Assembly: GCF_024355225.1 (NCBI RefSeq) | Contig: NZ_VCNH01000008.1 | Location: forward strand, 682,001-746,000 | Source: Roseovarius sp. M141 | Lineage (GTDB): Bacteria > Pseudomonadota > Alphaproteobacteria > Rhodobacterales > Rhodobacteraceae | DNA: 64,000 nt | Direction of reading: 5' to 3' | Shown: in pieces, positions 34,586 through 42,577 of the stretch | Layout of the letters: each line of letters opens with the position of its first letter | Numbering within the stretch: position 1 is the first letter of the stretch | Program-made: the position numbers and the translations under genes | The notes under the pieces: generated by a model | Seen by the model: the letters and a program-made list of their open reading frames with translations, nothing else | What the model was told of the DNA's origin: nothing | The model's database searches: none

Positions 34586-34968
34586 TCCAGCCCCCGTTCG
34601 GTGATGATCAGAACACGCCCGGCCCCTGCGCTGCGCAACTCGCGCGTGATACGCACCAGGTCCTGCGCTGACAGCTCTCGGTCGGGAATCAGGCGCACAT
34701 CCGGCTGCGCGTGATCCTCCTGCCGCAGCATAAAGGCTGCGGGCGACAGGATTTGCGTGCCCTGATAGCTTAATATGCCATCCTCATCGATCACCAGCGC
34801 ATCGGGTGGTGCGCGCCCCTCCAGATCGGCGGTGCGGATCAGTTTCAGGTCGCGGTCCAGCGGCTGCGCCAATGTGCCGGCAACCATGAAAAAGACCAGC
34901 ATCAGAAACACGATGTTGATCAGCGCGATGGTCGGCTCGCGTCTGGATTTTTCGCGCGCGCGTCTCAT
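34582..34968 (-). CDS. exbD: ExbD-like protein with Asn in place of the membrane Asp
   Basis: A 128-residue ExbD-type protein: basic N-terminus, one membrane helix (ALINIVFLMLVFFMVAG) and a periplasmic domain. In ExbD the helix starts with a conserved Asp (Asp25 in E. coli) needed for proton-driven work. Here residue 18 is Asn (ALIN), while the neighbouring ExbD has Asp at the same position (SLID). Both are 128 residues long. I infer that the two form a mixed dimer with one protonatable site. It overlaps tonB and the first exbD by 4 bp each. Confidence 0.88.
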   Translation of the reverse strand: MRRAREKSRREPTIALINIVFLMLVFFMVAGTLAQPLDRDLKLIRTADLEGRAPPDALVIDEDGILSYQGTQILSPAAFMLRQEDHAQPDVRLIPDRELSAQDLVRITRELRSAGAGRVLIITERGLE

Positions 34969-35351
34969 GTGCCACCCAGAACGGTCGGCGCGACGCTGCG
35001 CAGGGGACGCAGCGCCACCAGAAGATCGGTCAGCCGCTGCGCCGTCACGTCACTGCGCAGCGAGATCAGCAAGGGCACAGGGGCGGCGTCCGCATCAGCC
35101 ACAGGCAGGGCAGGGGCCAGTCCGGCCAGATCCAGAACCTCGCCGTTCAGGGTTATGTCATCTGAGCCCAGTTGCAGGAACAGCGGTTTCACATCGGGCG
35201 CCAGCGCGGCGCCGCCGCTGGCCGCCGACAGTTCAACCTCGGAGAATTTGGAAAAGGTCGAGGTCAGCATGAAGAACAGCAGCAACAGAAAGATGACGTC
35301 GATCAGCGACGTCATCGACAGCTTGGTCCGTTTGCGGCGTGGCTTAAACAC
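34965..35351 (-). CDS. exbD: ExbD biopolymer transport protein
   Basis: A 128-residue ExbD with the canonical membrane helix TSLIDVIFLLLLFFMLTSTF and Asp18 at the proton site. A GTG start at 35351 is preferred: it gives the usual short basic N-terminus (FKPRRKRTKLSM) and overlaps the exbB stop by only 8 bp. An ATG start at 35387 would extend it 12 codons into exbB. It forms the motor with ExbB and the second ExbD. Confidence 0.92.
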   Translation of the reverse strand: MFKPRRKRTKLSMTSLIDVIFLLLLFFMLTSTFSKFSEVELSAASGGAALAPDVKPLFLQLGSDDITLNGEVLDLAGLAPALPVADADAAPVPLLISLRSDVTAQRLTDLLVALRPLRSVAPTVLGGT

Positions 35352-36006
35352 GCAGCGGTGTGGCGGCAGGTGCTGCATCCTCCGCATTCCCTGTTGCCGT
35401 GCCGCGCGGGCGCAGGACGGTGGCGATGGCGCGCTCGGCGGTGACGCGCTCGCGGTCCATTCGGCCCTCGAACCAGCTGAGGACCAGCGCGGTCGGCATC
35501 GCCACGACCAGCCCGACGGCGGTGGTCAGCAGGGCGACCCAGATCCCCCCCGCCAGCAGCGAGGGGTCCACCTGCGCGCCCGCCTCCTGAAGCGAGCGGA
35601 ACGCCTCGATCATGCCCAGAACCGTGCCGAACAGGCCCAGCAGCGGGGCCAGTTGCGCCACCGAATCCAGCAGGCGAAACCCGGATTCCAACTTGGCAAA
35701 GCGCGTCTCGGCCTCGGCTGTCAGGCGTGGCATATCGCCGGTATCGCAGGCAAAGGCCATGTCGATCACCGGCGCCAGATAGCTTTTGGATTGGTTCAGG
35801 GCGGCGCGCGCCCCGGCGCGGTCACCCGCATCCCATGCCTCGACCGCCTGGCTGAGGGCGGTATGGCGCCCCACGCCCGCCACCGCGAACTGCCATGCCT
35901 TGTACAGCATCGTCGCCAGGGTCACGACAGAAACCGCGATCAGCAACAGCACGACAGGGCCGCCCAGATCGGCGATCTGGCGCAATGACTCCAGCAGCGC
36001 GGTCAT
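35344..36006 (-). CDS. exbB: ExbB proton channel protein (MotA/TolQ/ExbB family)
   Basis: A 220-residue inner-membrane protein with three membrane helices: about 12-35, about 110-135 (LDSVAQLAPLLGLFGTVLGMIEAF) and about 145-170 (GGIWVALLTTAVGLVVAMPTAL). The motif GLFGTVLGMI and the Thr-containing third helix are typical of ExbB. It forms the pentameric channel of the TonB motor. Its start overlaps the upstream small exported protein gene by 4 bp. Confidence 0.94.
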   Translation of the reverse strand: MTALLESLRQIADLGGPVVLLLIAVSVVTLATMLYKAWQFAVAGVGRHTALSQAVEAWDAGDRAGARAALNQSKSYLAPVIDMAFACDTGDMPRLTAEAETRFAKLESGFRLLDSVAQLAPLLGLFGTVLGMIEAFRSLQEAGAQVDPSLLAGGIWVALLTTAVGLVVAMPTALVLSWFEGRMDRERVTAERAIATVLRPRGTATGNAEDAAPAATPLRV

Positions 36007-36434
36007 CCCTGCACCTCGATATCCGTGCGCGAGCCTGTCATCAGCCCGGCGTCACAGGCCGACGGGCTCAGACCCGGAGCCTCACAGGTGCTGGCGCCAT
36101 TGATCAGAATCTTGCCCAGCCCGTCGCAGGCAAGGCCCGGCACCGAAAATTGCCGCACGCGGGGACGTGCCGGGGGCAGGGTGCCGAAATCGAACAGGGT
36201 CAGCCGATCTACCTGCCCTTCGCTGTCAAACAGAACCGTCTCGTAGACCAGCTTGTCGATCTGGCTGGGATGACCGTTGATGACCAGAAATGTCAGGGTG
36301 CAGCCGTTATCGGTCGACTTTACCGCGTTCAACTCGACCGACACGGCCTTGTCAATCGGGGCTTCGTCCGCTGCATGCGCAGGCAGGATCGGGCCGCACA
36401 GCATGGCGCCGATCAAGGCCGTTTTCAGGTTCAT
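36003..36434 (-). CDS. small exported protein, first gene of the exbB operon
   Basis: A 143-residue protein with a signal peptide (MNLKTALIGAMLCGPILPAHA). The mature part has three or more cysteines (DNGCTLTFLVIN, PGLACDGLGK, STCEAPGLSPSACDAG), suggesting disulfides in the periplasm. I recognise it only as a conserved neighbour of exbB in Rhodobacterales. Its 4-bp overlap with exbB means it is translated with the motor genes and may be a periplasmic accessory. Function unknown. Confidence 0.75.
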   Translation of the reverse strand: MNLKTALIGAMLCGPILPAHAADEAPIDKAVSVELNAVKSTDNGCTLTFLVINGHPSQIDKLVYETVLFDSEGQVDRLTLFDFGTLPPARPRVRQFSVPGLACDGLGKILINGASTCEAPGLSPSACDAGLMTGSRTDIEVQG

Positions 36435-36516
36435 GACAGATCCTTCCGCAAGAATGATGTCGCCAGAGCCGAGGGCGCGCGCAATTTGAGGAAGGATTCA
36501 CCACATTTTCTACCGT

Positions 36517-36553
36517 AAATCAATACCCGATAATTTCAATCGGGTATTGATTT
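36517..36553. promoter_or_regulatory. 15-bp perfect inverted repeat upstream of the exbB operon
   Basis: AAATCAATACCCGAT and ATCGGGTATTGATTT are perfect inverted copies around a 7-base spacer. The block lies about 85 bp before the first gene of the exbB operon and about 40 bp after the acuI stop, all on the minus strand. Its length, AT-rich ends and position suggest an operator, probably iron-responsive. As a terminator for acuI it lacks a T-run, but this role is not excluded. Confidence 0.6.
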
Positions 36554-36591
36554 GATTCAAAGACCTATCCCCTGCCGCATATCCGGTCGGC

Positions 36592-37590
36592 TCAGGCGTT
36601 CACATCCACAACAATGCGGCCTTTCACGCGACCTTTCAGAATGTCGCGCCCCAGATCGGGCAGGTCTGACAGCACAGCGGGCTGCACCATCGATTCCAGC
36701 TTGTCCATCGGCAGATCACTGGAAATTCGTTTCCACGCCTCATTGCGGCGCGCATAGGGCTGCATCACCGAATCGATGCCCAGCAGGTTCACCCCCCGCA
36801 GGATAAACGGCGTGATCAGCGCCCCCTCGATCGGCGCGCCGCCTGCCAGCCCGATGGCGGCGACGGACGCGCCATAGTTCATCTGCTTCAGCACCCGTCC
36901 CAGCATTGCGCCGGCCACGGCATCGACGCAGCCCGACCACTGCTCGCCCTCCAGCGGCTTTCTGGTAACTTCCGTCAGATCCTCGCGCGGCACGATCTGG
37001 GTCGCGCCCAGACCCGTCAGGTAATCTGCGGTCTCGGGGCGTCCGGTCACCGCCGCCACCTCGTAGCCCAGCTGCGCCAGAACGGCGACGGCAATGCTGC
37101 CCACGCCGCCTGCCGCGCCCGTTACCAGTACCGGATCGGCCCCCGGTGTCAGGCCATGATCCTCCAACGCCATGATCGCCAGCATCGCGGTCAGGCCCGC
37201 CGTGCCAACCGCCATGGCACGACGCGTATCCAGCCCCTCGGGCAGGGGCACCAGCCAATCGGCCTTGACGTTCGCCTTCTGCGAATAGCCGCCCCAATGC
37301 GCTTCGCCCACGCGCCATCCGGTCAGCACGACCTTGTCGCCGGGTTTGTAGCGCGCATCGCTGGAACTCTCGACCGTGCCGGCAAAATCGATGCCCGGCA
37401 CATGCGGATAAGTCCGCACGAGGCCGCCACCGGGGCCGATGCACAGGCCGTCCTTGTAGTTCACCGTCGAATAGTCGACCGCCACCGTCACTTCGCCCTC
37501 GGGCAGATCGCTGTCGGAAATCTGCTGCACGGACGCGCTGGTTTTGCCGCTCTCGGCGTCCTTCTCTACGACCAAAGCGTTGAAAGTCAT
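36592..37590 (-). CDS. acuI: acrylyl-CoA reductase, AcuI/YhdH family
   Basis: A 332-residue zinc-free MDR-family enzyme. AcuI reduces acryloyl-CoA to propionyl-CoA with NADPH, removing the toxic product of DMSP cleavage. Motifs are VDYSTVNYKDGLCIGPGGGL, YPHVPGIDFAGTVE, VLTGWRVGEAHWGGYSQKA and the nucleotide loop VLVTGAAGGVGSIAV. The start MTFNALVVEKD is preferred because AAGGAG lies upstream; the frame is open 24 codons further. The length is normal. With a DddQ-like lyase in the same window, a role in DMSP use is likely. Confidence 0.92.
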   Translation of the reverse strand: MTFNALVVEKDAESGKTSASVQQISDSDLPEGEVTVAVDYSTVNYKDGLCIGPGGGLVRTYPHVPGIDFAGTVESSSDARYKPGDKVVLTGWRVGEAHWGGYSQKANVKADWLVPLPEGLDTRRAMAVGTAGLTAMLAIMALEDHGLTPGADPVLVTGAAGGVGSIAVAVLAQLGYEVAAVTGRPETADYLTGLGATQIVPREDLTEVTRKPLEGEQWSGCVDAVAGAMLGRVLKQMNYGASVAAIGLAGGAPIEGALITPFILRGVNLLGIDSVMQPYARRNEAWKRISSDLPMDKLESMVQPAVLSDLPDLGRDILKGRVKGRIVVDVNA

Positions 37591-37649
37591 GCGGGTATCT
37601 CCTTGTTGTGGGGTTGGCATCAAAACGCGCGCCGGTCCTGCCCGTTCCG

Positions 37650-39134
37650 CTAGGGTGCCCAACTCATATCACGGTCCAGCGGGAAAATCGGCCTTTGCAG
37701 TTTCTCGAACGGGAACAGATCGAAATTCGAACTGGTGATACCCTCGCTCGCACATTCCACCAGCGCGCGCGACAGCGGGCCAAAGACCGGGCGGCAATAC
37801 ATCCGCGATTTCAGGATAAGGAAGCGCGCGGCGATGGGGTCGATCCCGGCACAAGCGAACACGCCCAGATCCCAAGGCTCGTGCGGCAGCTCCGTCACCA
37901 GAACGGTCGCGCCGCCGCTTTCCAGGACCACAGCGCGCCCCATTGTGCAGGTCTGGCCGGTATAGATAGGTCCTGTCACAACATAGGTGCCGTCGCTGAT
38001 CTGCCCAACCGTGCCGGTCAGTGCCAGCGGCGCTTGGGGCGGGAGTCCGGGCAGCGGCACCTTGTGGCCGAGCTGCACCGTGATCGCGGCGCCGGTCCCG
38101 GCCTCGATCATCTGCGCGACTGTTTCAGGATCGCAGATCGGCCCGGCGACGATGCCGGTCATCCCGGCTTCCAGCGCCGCGCGCAGTACACCCACGGTAT
38201 CGCAGGTGCCGCCCGACATGCAGTTGTCGCCGTGATCCAGCATCAGCACAGGCCCGTCGCCCGGCCCCTCGGCGGCGCGCACCGCCTCGGCCAGCGAGGC
38301 TGCCAGCGGCGCTTCGTCATAGACGAAGCCTTCGCGCCCCTCCCACGCCATGCGCGCCAGATCGTCTGCCAAGGCCGTGGCGATTCCTGCATCATCCGCA
38401 ACCGTCACGATGGACACGCCCGTTTCCGCCAGATCGGCGATGGGAAACCCGCCAAAGATCGTCGCGCCATGCACCCCCTCGCGCGCCTCGCCCACGCGGG
38501 CGGCGGCGACAAGGTCGGTCATCAGGCACGGCTCTTCTGTGTTCATCTTCAGCGTATGGGCCAGAATGGGGGGGTGGGTCAGCGCCATCTTCGGCTTTAG
38601 CCCCTGATGCAGCATCGCATCCACGATGTCGGTCACATGGCGCCCGGTCTCGAACATATCGATATGCGGATAGGTCTTGAAGCCGACGATGCAGTCGCAG
38701 TTTTCCACCATGCGCGGCGTGATGTTGCCATGCAGATCCAGTGCCACGCCCAGCGGCACCCCCGGCGCGGCGGCGCGCACGCGGGCCAGCAATTCACCCT
38801 CGCAATCGTCGATGCCTGTCGCCACCATCGCGCCGTGCAGATCCAACAGGATCGCATCGCAGCCTGCCGCTGCGGCGTCGACGATGGGGGCGGCCAGCGC
38901 CTCGAACACCTCGGCCGTCGCCGGGCCGCTGGGGTTGGCCGTGGCCGAGAGCGGCGTGACCAGCTCGGCCCCCTGCGCATCGGCGTATGCGATAAACCCG
39001 CCAAGCGCCGTGGCCGACCCCCTGCCGAAATTCAGCGCGTCGGCGCCATGCAGCGGCGCAAAGGACTCCAGCGGCGTCGCCACCGGCGAGAATGTGTTGG
39101 TCTCATGATTGAACCGTGCGGCGACGATACGCAT
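37650..39134 (-). CDS. M81-family metallopeptidase (MlrC-like)
   Basis: A 494-residue M81 family protein, related to MlrC, the zinc peptidase that finishes microcystin degradation. It starts MRIVAARFNHETNTFSP, as usual for the family. It has AILLDLHGAMVATGIDDCEG, VALDLHGNITPRMV, FKTYPHIDMFETG and MLDHGDNCMSGGTCDT, where metal-binding His and Asp residues are expected. The physiological substrate is not known for most members. It follows livF by 37 bp, so it probably acts on whatever the adjacent ABC transporter imports. Confidence 0.9.
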   Translation of the reverse strand: MRIVAARFNHETNTFSPVATPLESFAPLHGADALNFGRGSATALGGFIAYADAQGAELVTPLSATANPSGPATAEVFEALAAPIVDAAAAGCDAILLDLHGAMVATGIDDCEGELLARVRAAAPGVPLGVALDLHGNITPRMVENCDCIVGFKTYPHIDMFETGRHVTDIVDAMLHQGLKPKMALTHPPILAHTLKMNTEEPCLMTDLVAAARVGEAREGVHGATIFGGFPIADLAETGVSIVTVADDAGIATALADDLARMAWEGREGFVYDEAPLAASLAEAVRAAEGPGDGPVLMLDHGDNCMSGGTCDTVGVLRAALEAGMTGIVAGPICDPETVAQMIEAGTGAAITVQLGHKVPLPGLPPQAPLALTGTVGQISDGTYVVTGPIYTGQTCTMGRAVVLESGGATVLVTELPHEPWDLGVFACAGIDPIAARFLILKSRMYCRPVFGPLSRALVECASEGITSSNFDLFPFEKLQRPIFPLDRDMSWAP

Positions 39135-39171
39135 GTTGTGCCTCCTTCATATGGCGCGGGGCAGGGCGGTA

Positions 39172-39876
39172 TCAGACGCCCACGCCCAGATAACGGTCGC
39201 GGATCTCGGCATCGCGGACGAAATCGGCAGCGCCCGATTCATGTACGATGCGGCCCAGCTCGATGATGTAATGCCGGTCGGCCAGTTCGGCGCAGACGGC
39301 CAGATTCTGCTCGACCAGCAGGATGGGCACGCCCGCGTCGCGTACCTTTTTGACCTGCGCGACGATCTCATCGACGATCACGGGCGCCAGCCCCTCGACC
39401 GGCTCATCCAGCATCAGCAGTTTGGGCCCGCACAGCAGGGCGCGCGCGATCGCCAGCATCTGCTGTTCACCGCCCGACAGCTGCCCGCCGCCATTCTTGC
39501 GCCGCTCCTCCAGCCGGGGGAAAATATCATAGACATCGCGCAGGGACCATTGCGACCCTTTGCGCTGCGAGATGCGCAGGTTTTCCTCGACCGTCAGCAG
39601 GTGGAAAATCCCCCGGCTTTCGGGCACCAGCGCCAGACCGTTCTGCGCCGATTTATGCGCCGCCCAGCCCGTCATGTCCTGACCGTATAGCGTGATCTTG
39701 CCGCGCCTCGGCGTCACCAGCCCGGCGATGGATTTCAGCGTCGTCGACTTGCCCGCGCCGTTGCGACCCAGCAGCGTGACGATCTCGCCCGCGCCGATGC
39801 GCATCGACAGGCCCTGAATGATGTGGCTCTTGCCGTAGTAGCTGTGGATGTCCTCGACTTGCAGGGCGTCGGTCAT
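39172..39876 (-). CDS. livF: branched-chain-type amino acid ABC transporter ATPase, LivF-like
   Basis: A 234-residue ATPase. Walker A is LLGRNGAGKSTTLKS, the signature is LSGGEQQMLAIARAL, and Walker B is LLMLDEPVEGLAP. It pairs with LivG to power import of amino acids or related amides. It overlaps livG by 4 bp. The substrate cannot be read from the ATPase. Confidence 0.93.
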   Translation of the reverse strand: MTDALQVEDIHSYYGKSHIIQGLSMRIGAGEIVTLLGRNGAGKSTTLKSIAGLVTPRRGKITLYGQDMTGWAAHKSAQNGLALVPESRGIFHLLTVEENLRISQRKGSQWSLRDVYDIFPRLEERRKNGGGQLSGGEQQMLAIARALLCGPKLLMLDEPVEGLAPVIVDEIVAQVKKVRDAGVPILLVEQNLAVCAELADRHYIIELGRIVHESGAADFVRDAEIRDRYLGVGV

Positions 39877-40658
39877 GCGATATCCCCCGTCAGCATGTTG
39901 CCAAGGTAGGCGGCCTTGACCTCGGGGTCGTCGCGCACCACGGATGGCGGCCCTTCGACCAGGGTGCGGCCCAGTTTCATCACCGTCACAACGTCGCTGA
40001 TATTCATCACGATGCCCATATTATGTTCGATAAACAGCACCGTATGATCGCGGCCCAGATCGCGGATCAGCGCCTTCATTTCGTCAATGTCGTTGATGCC
40101 CATGCCCGACGTAGGTTCGTCCATCAGGATGACGCGCGGCTTGGCGGCCATGGCCATGCCGACCTCCAGCCGCCGCTGCTGCCCGTGCGACAGCTCGCCC
40201 GCCGCGCGGGTGGCCACGTCTGCCAGCGACAGCCGGTCCAGCATTTCATCCGCGATGGCCATGACGGCCTTGTTGCTTTCGGGCCATCGCCACAGGGCCA
40301 GCGCTTGCCAGGGCGTGCGCCCCTGGGCGGCCAGCCGCAAATTCTCGCGCACGTCCAGATCGGGGAACAGGCTGGTCACCTGAAACGACCGCGCCAGCCC
40401 GCGCTGTACACGCTCGGTATCGGACGCGCGGGTGATGTCGTGCCCGTTCAGCATGACCTTCCCGGAGGATGGTTTGACCTTGCCCGTCAGCGCGTGAAAC
40501 AGCGTCGTCTTGCCCGCGCCGTTGGGGCCGATGATCGAATGAACGCTGTTCTTGCGCACGGTCAGATCGATTTCGGCCATGGCCACGAATTTGCCATAGG
40601 TCACGCCCAGGTCGTGGGTTTCCAGCGCGATTTTGTCCGCGGTTGCCTTGGGTGCCAT
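39873..40658 (-). CDS. livG: branched-chain-type amino acid ABC transporter ATPase, LivG-like
   Basis: A 261-residue ATPase. Walker A is GPNGAGKTTLFHAL, the signature is LSHGQQRRLEVGMAM (the usual Gly-Gly is replaced by His-Gly, as in many LivG proteins), and Walker B is VILMDEPTSGM. The C-terminal LivG extension ends EVKAAYLGN. It follows livM by 4 bp. Confidence 0.93.
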   Translation of the reverse strand: MAPKATADKIALETHDLGVTYGKFVAMAEIDLTVRKNSVHSIIGPNGAGKTTLFHALTGKVKPSSGKVMLNGHDITRASDTERVQRGLARSFQVTSLFPDLDVRENLRLAAQGRTPWQALALWRWPESNKAVMAIADEMLDRLSLADVATRAAGELSHGQQRRLEVGMAMAAKPRVILMDEPTSGMGINDIDEMKALIRDLGRDHTVLFIEHNMGIVMNISDVVTVMKLGRTLVEGPPSVVRDDPEVKAAYLGNMLTGDIA

Positions 40659-40662
40659 GCGC

Positions 40663-41652
40663 CTATCCTTTCCCCGAGGTCAGATCGTCCGGCAGGGTAT
40701 CGCCCTGCGCGGGCGCCCGCTGATGGGTGATCGCGGCCCATAGCCGTTCGACCAGACCCCACAGACCCTTTTGCAGGAACAGCGCGACCGTTATCAGAAC
40801 CAGCCCGAGGATCAGCAGCCAGCGGGGCATGATCGTCGACAATGCATCGGCCAGCAGCATGTAGAACCCGGCGCCCAGCACCGACGCAAACAGCGACGAA
40901 CTGCCCCCGATGATGGTCATGATCAGGATCATCTCGCTGGTGTGGTATTCGATGTTCGACAGGGGCGCGACGCCGATCAGCATCGCGTGCAGCCCCCCGG
41001 CAAAGGCGGTGACGGCCCCCGAAATGGCGAAGGCCACGATCTTGAATATCCGCACCGGAAACCCGATCGCCGCCGCCCTCTCGGCGTTTTCCCGCACTGC
41101 GATCAACGTGCGTCCGAAGGTCGAGCGCGTGACAATCAGCATGGCGCCGAACAGCACCAGAAAACAGACGGCAACGAACCAGTAATAGGGCCATGGATCG
41201 ACCAGATAATTGCCCGCCAGCGTAGGACGCGGCACGTCCAGCAGGCCGTTATCGCCACCCGTCAAACCGCTGAACGTATAGGCCAGAAAATAGAACATCT
41301 GCGCAAAGGCCAGCGTCAGCATGACGAAATAGACACCCGACTGACGGATCGACAGGGCGCCGACGATGGTGGCGATGGTCGCGCCCATGACCGCCGCCAG
41401 CGGCAGGACCACGCCCACCGGAATGCCCGTGCGCGTCAGCAGGATGCCCGCCGCATAGCTGCCCACGCCAAAGAATATCCCCTGCCCGAAAGAGAGCAAA
41501 CCGGTATAGCCCAGCAACAGGTTGCACGCCGCCACGACCAGCGCAAAGACGAGGATTTCACCCGCCAGAATGCCAGATGACAGGAATAGCGGCAGCGCCA
41601 GAACGGTGATGACGGCCAGCGCGAATTGAACGGGGGGTTTGTTGATGACCAT
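40663..41652 (-). CDS. livM: branched-chain-type amino acid ABC transporter permease, LivM-like
   Basis: A 329-residue permease with about ten membrane helices. Typical segments are GYTGLLSFGQGIFFGVGSYA, SGVYFVMLTLAFAQMFYFL, and FGRTLIAVRENAERAAAIG in the cytoplasmic coupling loop. It follows livH by 3 bp. Confidence 0.93.
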   Translation of the reverse strand: MVINKPPVQFALAVITVLALPLFLSSGILAGEILVFALVVAACNLLLGYTGLLSFGQGIFFGVGSYAAGILLTRTGIPVGVVLPLAAVMGATIATIVGALSIRQSGVYFVMLTLAFAQMFYFLAYTFSGLTGGDNGLLDVPRPTLAGNYLVDPWPYYWFVAVCFLVLFGAMLIVTRSTFGRTLIAVRENAERAAAIGFPVRIFKIVAFAISGAVTAFAGGLHAMLIGVAPLSNIEYHTSEMILIMTIIGGSSSLFASVLGAGFYMLLADALSTIMPRWLLILGLVLITVALFLQKGLWGLVERLWAAITHQRAPAQGDTLPDDLTSGKG

Positions 41653-41655
41653 GGT

Positions 41656-42510
41656 TCAGACCCGCCCGAACAGGCCGCGGGGCATTGTGACGATCACCAG
41701 CCCCATGGCGACATAAATCATCAGCCGCGCGCCCTCGGGCCAGATGGTGGCCATCAGGCTTTGCACGACGCCGACCAGAATTCCGGCCACCAGTGCGCCC
41801 ACATAGCTGCCCATGCCGCCGATCACGACGACGACGAATGCGATGCTCAGCGCTTCGATGCCCATGAAGGGGTCGACGCCGCGGATCGGCGCCGCCAGCG
41901 CCCCGGCCAGCCCGGCAAGGCCCGCGCCAAGGCCAAAGACGATGGTGTTGATTTTCAGCGTGTCATAGCCCAGCAGTGACATCGTTTCGGTCGATTCCGA
42001 TCCGGCCCGCAGGATCGCGCCCAGCCGCGTGCCCTCCAGCGCCCACCACAGGATTGCGGCCAGAACGACGGTGAATCCGATCACGAACAGGCGGTAGATC
42101 GGATAGATGAAATCGCCCAGAATGATGATCCCGCTCAGGATTTCGGGCGTTCTGACGCTGCCGCCCACAGGCCCCCAGACGATGATGACGAACTCCTGAA
42201 TCACCAGCGCGATGCCCACGGTGACAAGGATATGAAAGGTGTGTGGCAGCTTGTATATGCGCCTGAGCAGTACCGCCTCGGTCAGGGCGGCGACACCGGC
42301 GACGATCAACGCGGCGATGGGCATGGCCAGCCACAGGCTGAAATCGCGCTGTGTCAGATCGTATGTCAGATAGGCACCCAGCAGGTAGAACGCCCCATGC
42401 GCGAAATTGACGAATTGCAGCAGGCCGAAAATGACGCTGAGTCCGACCGCCAGCAGGAAATAGAGCATCCCCAGCCCGACGCCGTTGAGGATCTGGAATA
42501 GATAGGTCAA
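41656..42510 (-). CDS. livH: branched-chain-type amino acid ABC transporter permease, LivH-like
   Basis: A 284-residue permease with eight or so membrane helices. Typical segments are LGMLYFLLAVGLSVIFGLLQ, NFAHGAFYLLGAYLTYDL and GTRLGAILRAGSESTETMSL. It forms the membrane channel with LivM. It lies 67 bp after the binding-protein gene. Confidence 0.93.
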   Translation of the reverse strand: MTYLFQILNGVGLGMLYFLLAVGLSVIFGLLQFVNFAHGAFYLLGAYLTYDLTQRDFSLWLAMPIAALIVAGVAALTEAVLLRRIYKLPHTFHILVTVGIALVIQEFVIIVWGPVGGSVRTPEILSGIIILGDFIYPIYRLFVIGFTVVLAAILWWALEGTRLGAILRAGSESTETMSLLGYDTLKINTIVFGLGAGLAGLAGALAAPIRGVDPFMGIEALSIAFVVVVIGGMGSYVGALVAGILVGVVQSLMATIWPEGARLMIYVAMGLVIVTMPRGLFGRV

Positions 42511-42577
42511 GCGATGCGCTCCTGCCAGGAATGGGGCCGGGCGCGTGATGTGCGCCCGGCCATGTCATGTGCGGGCC

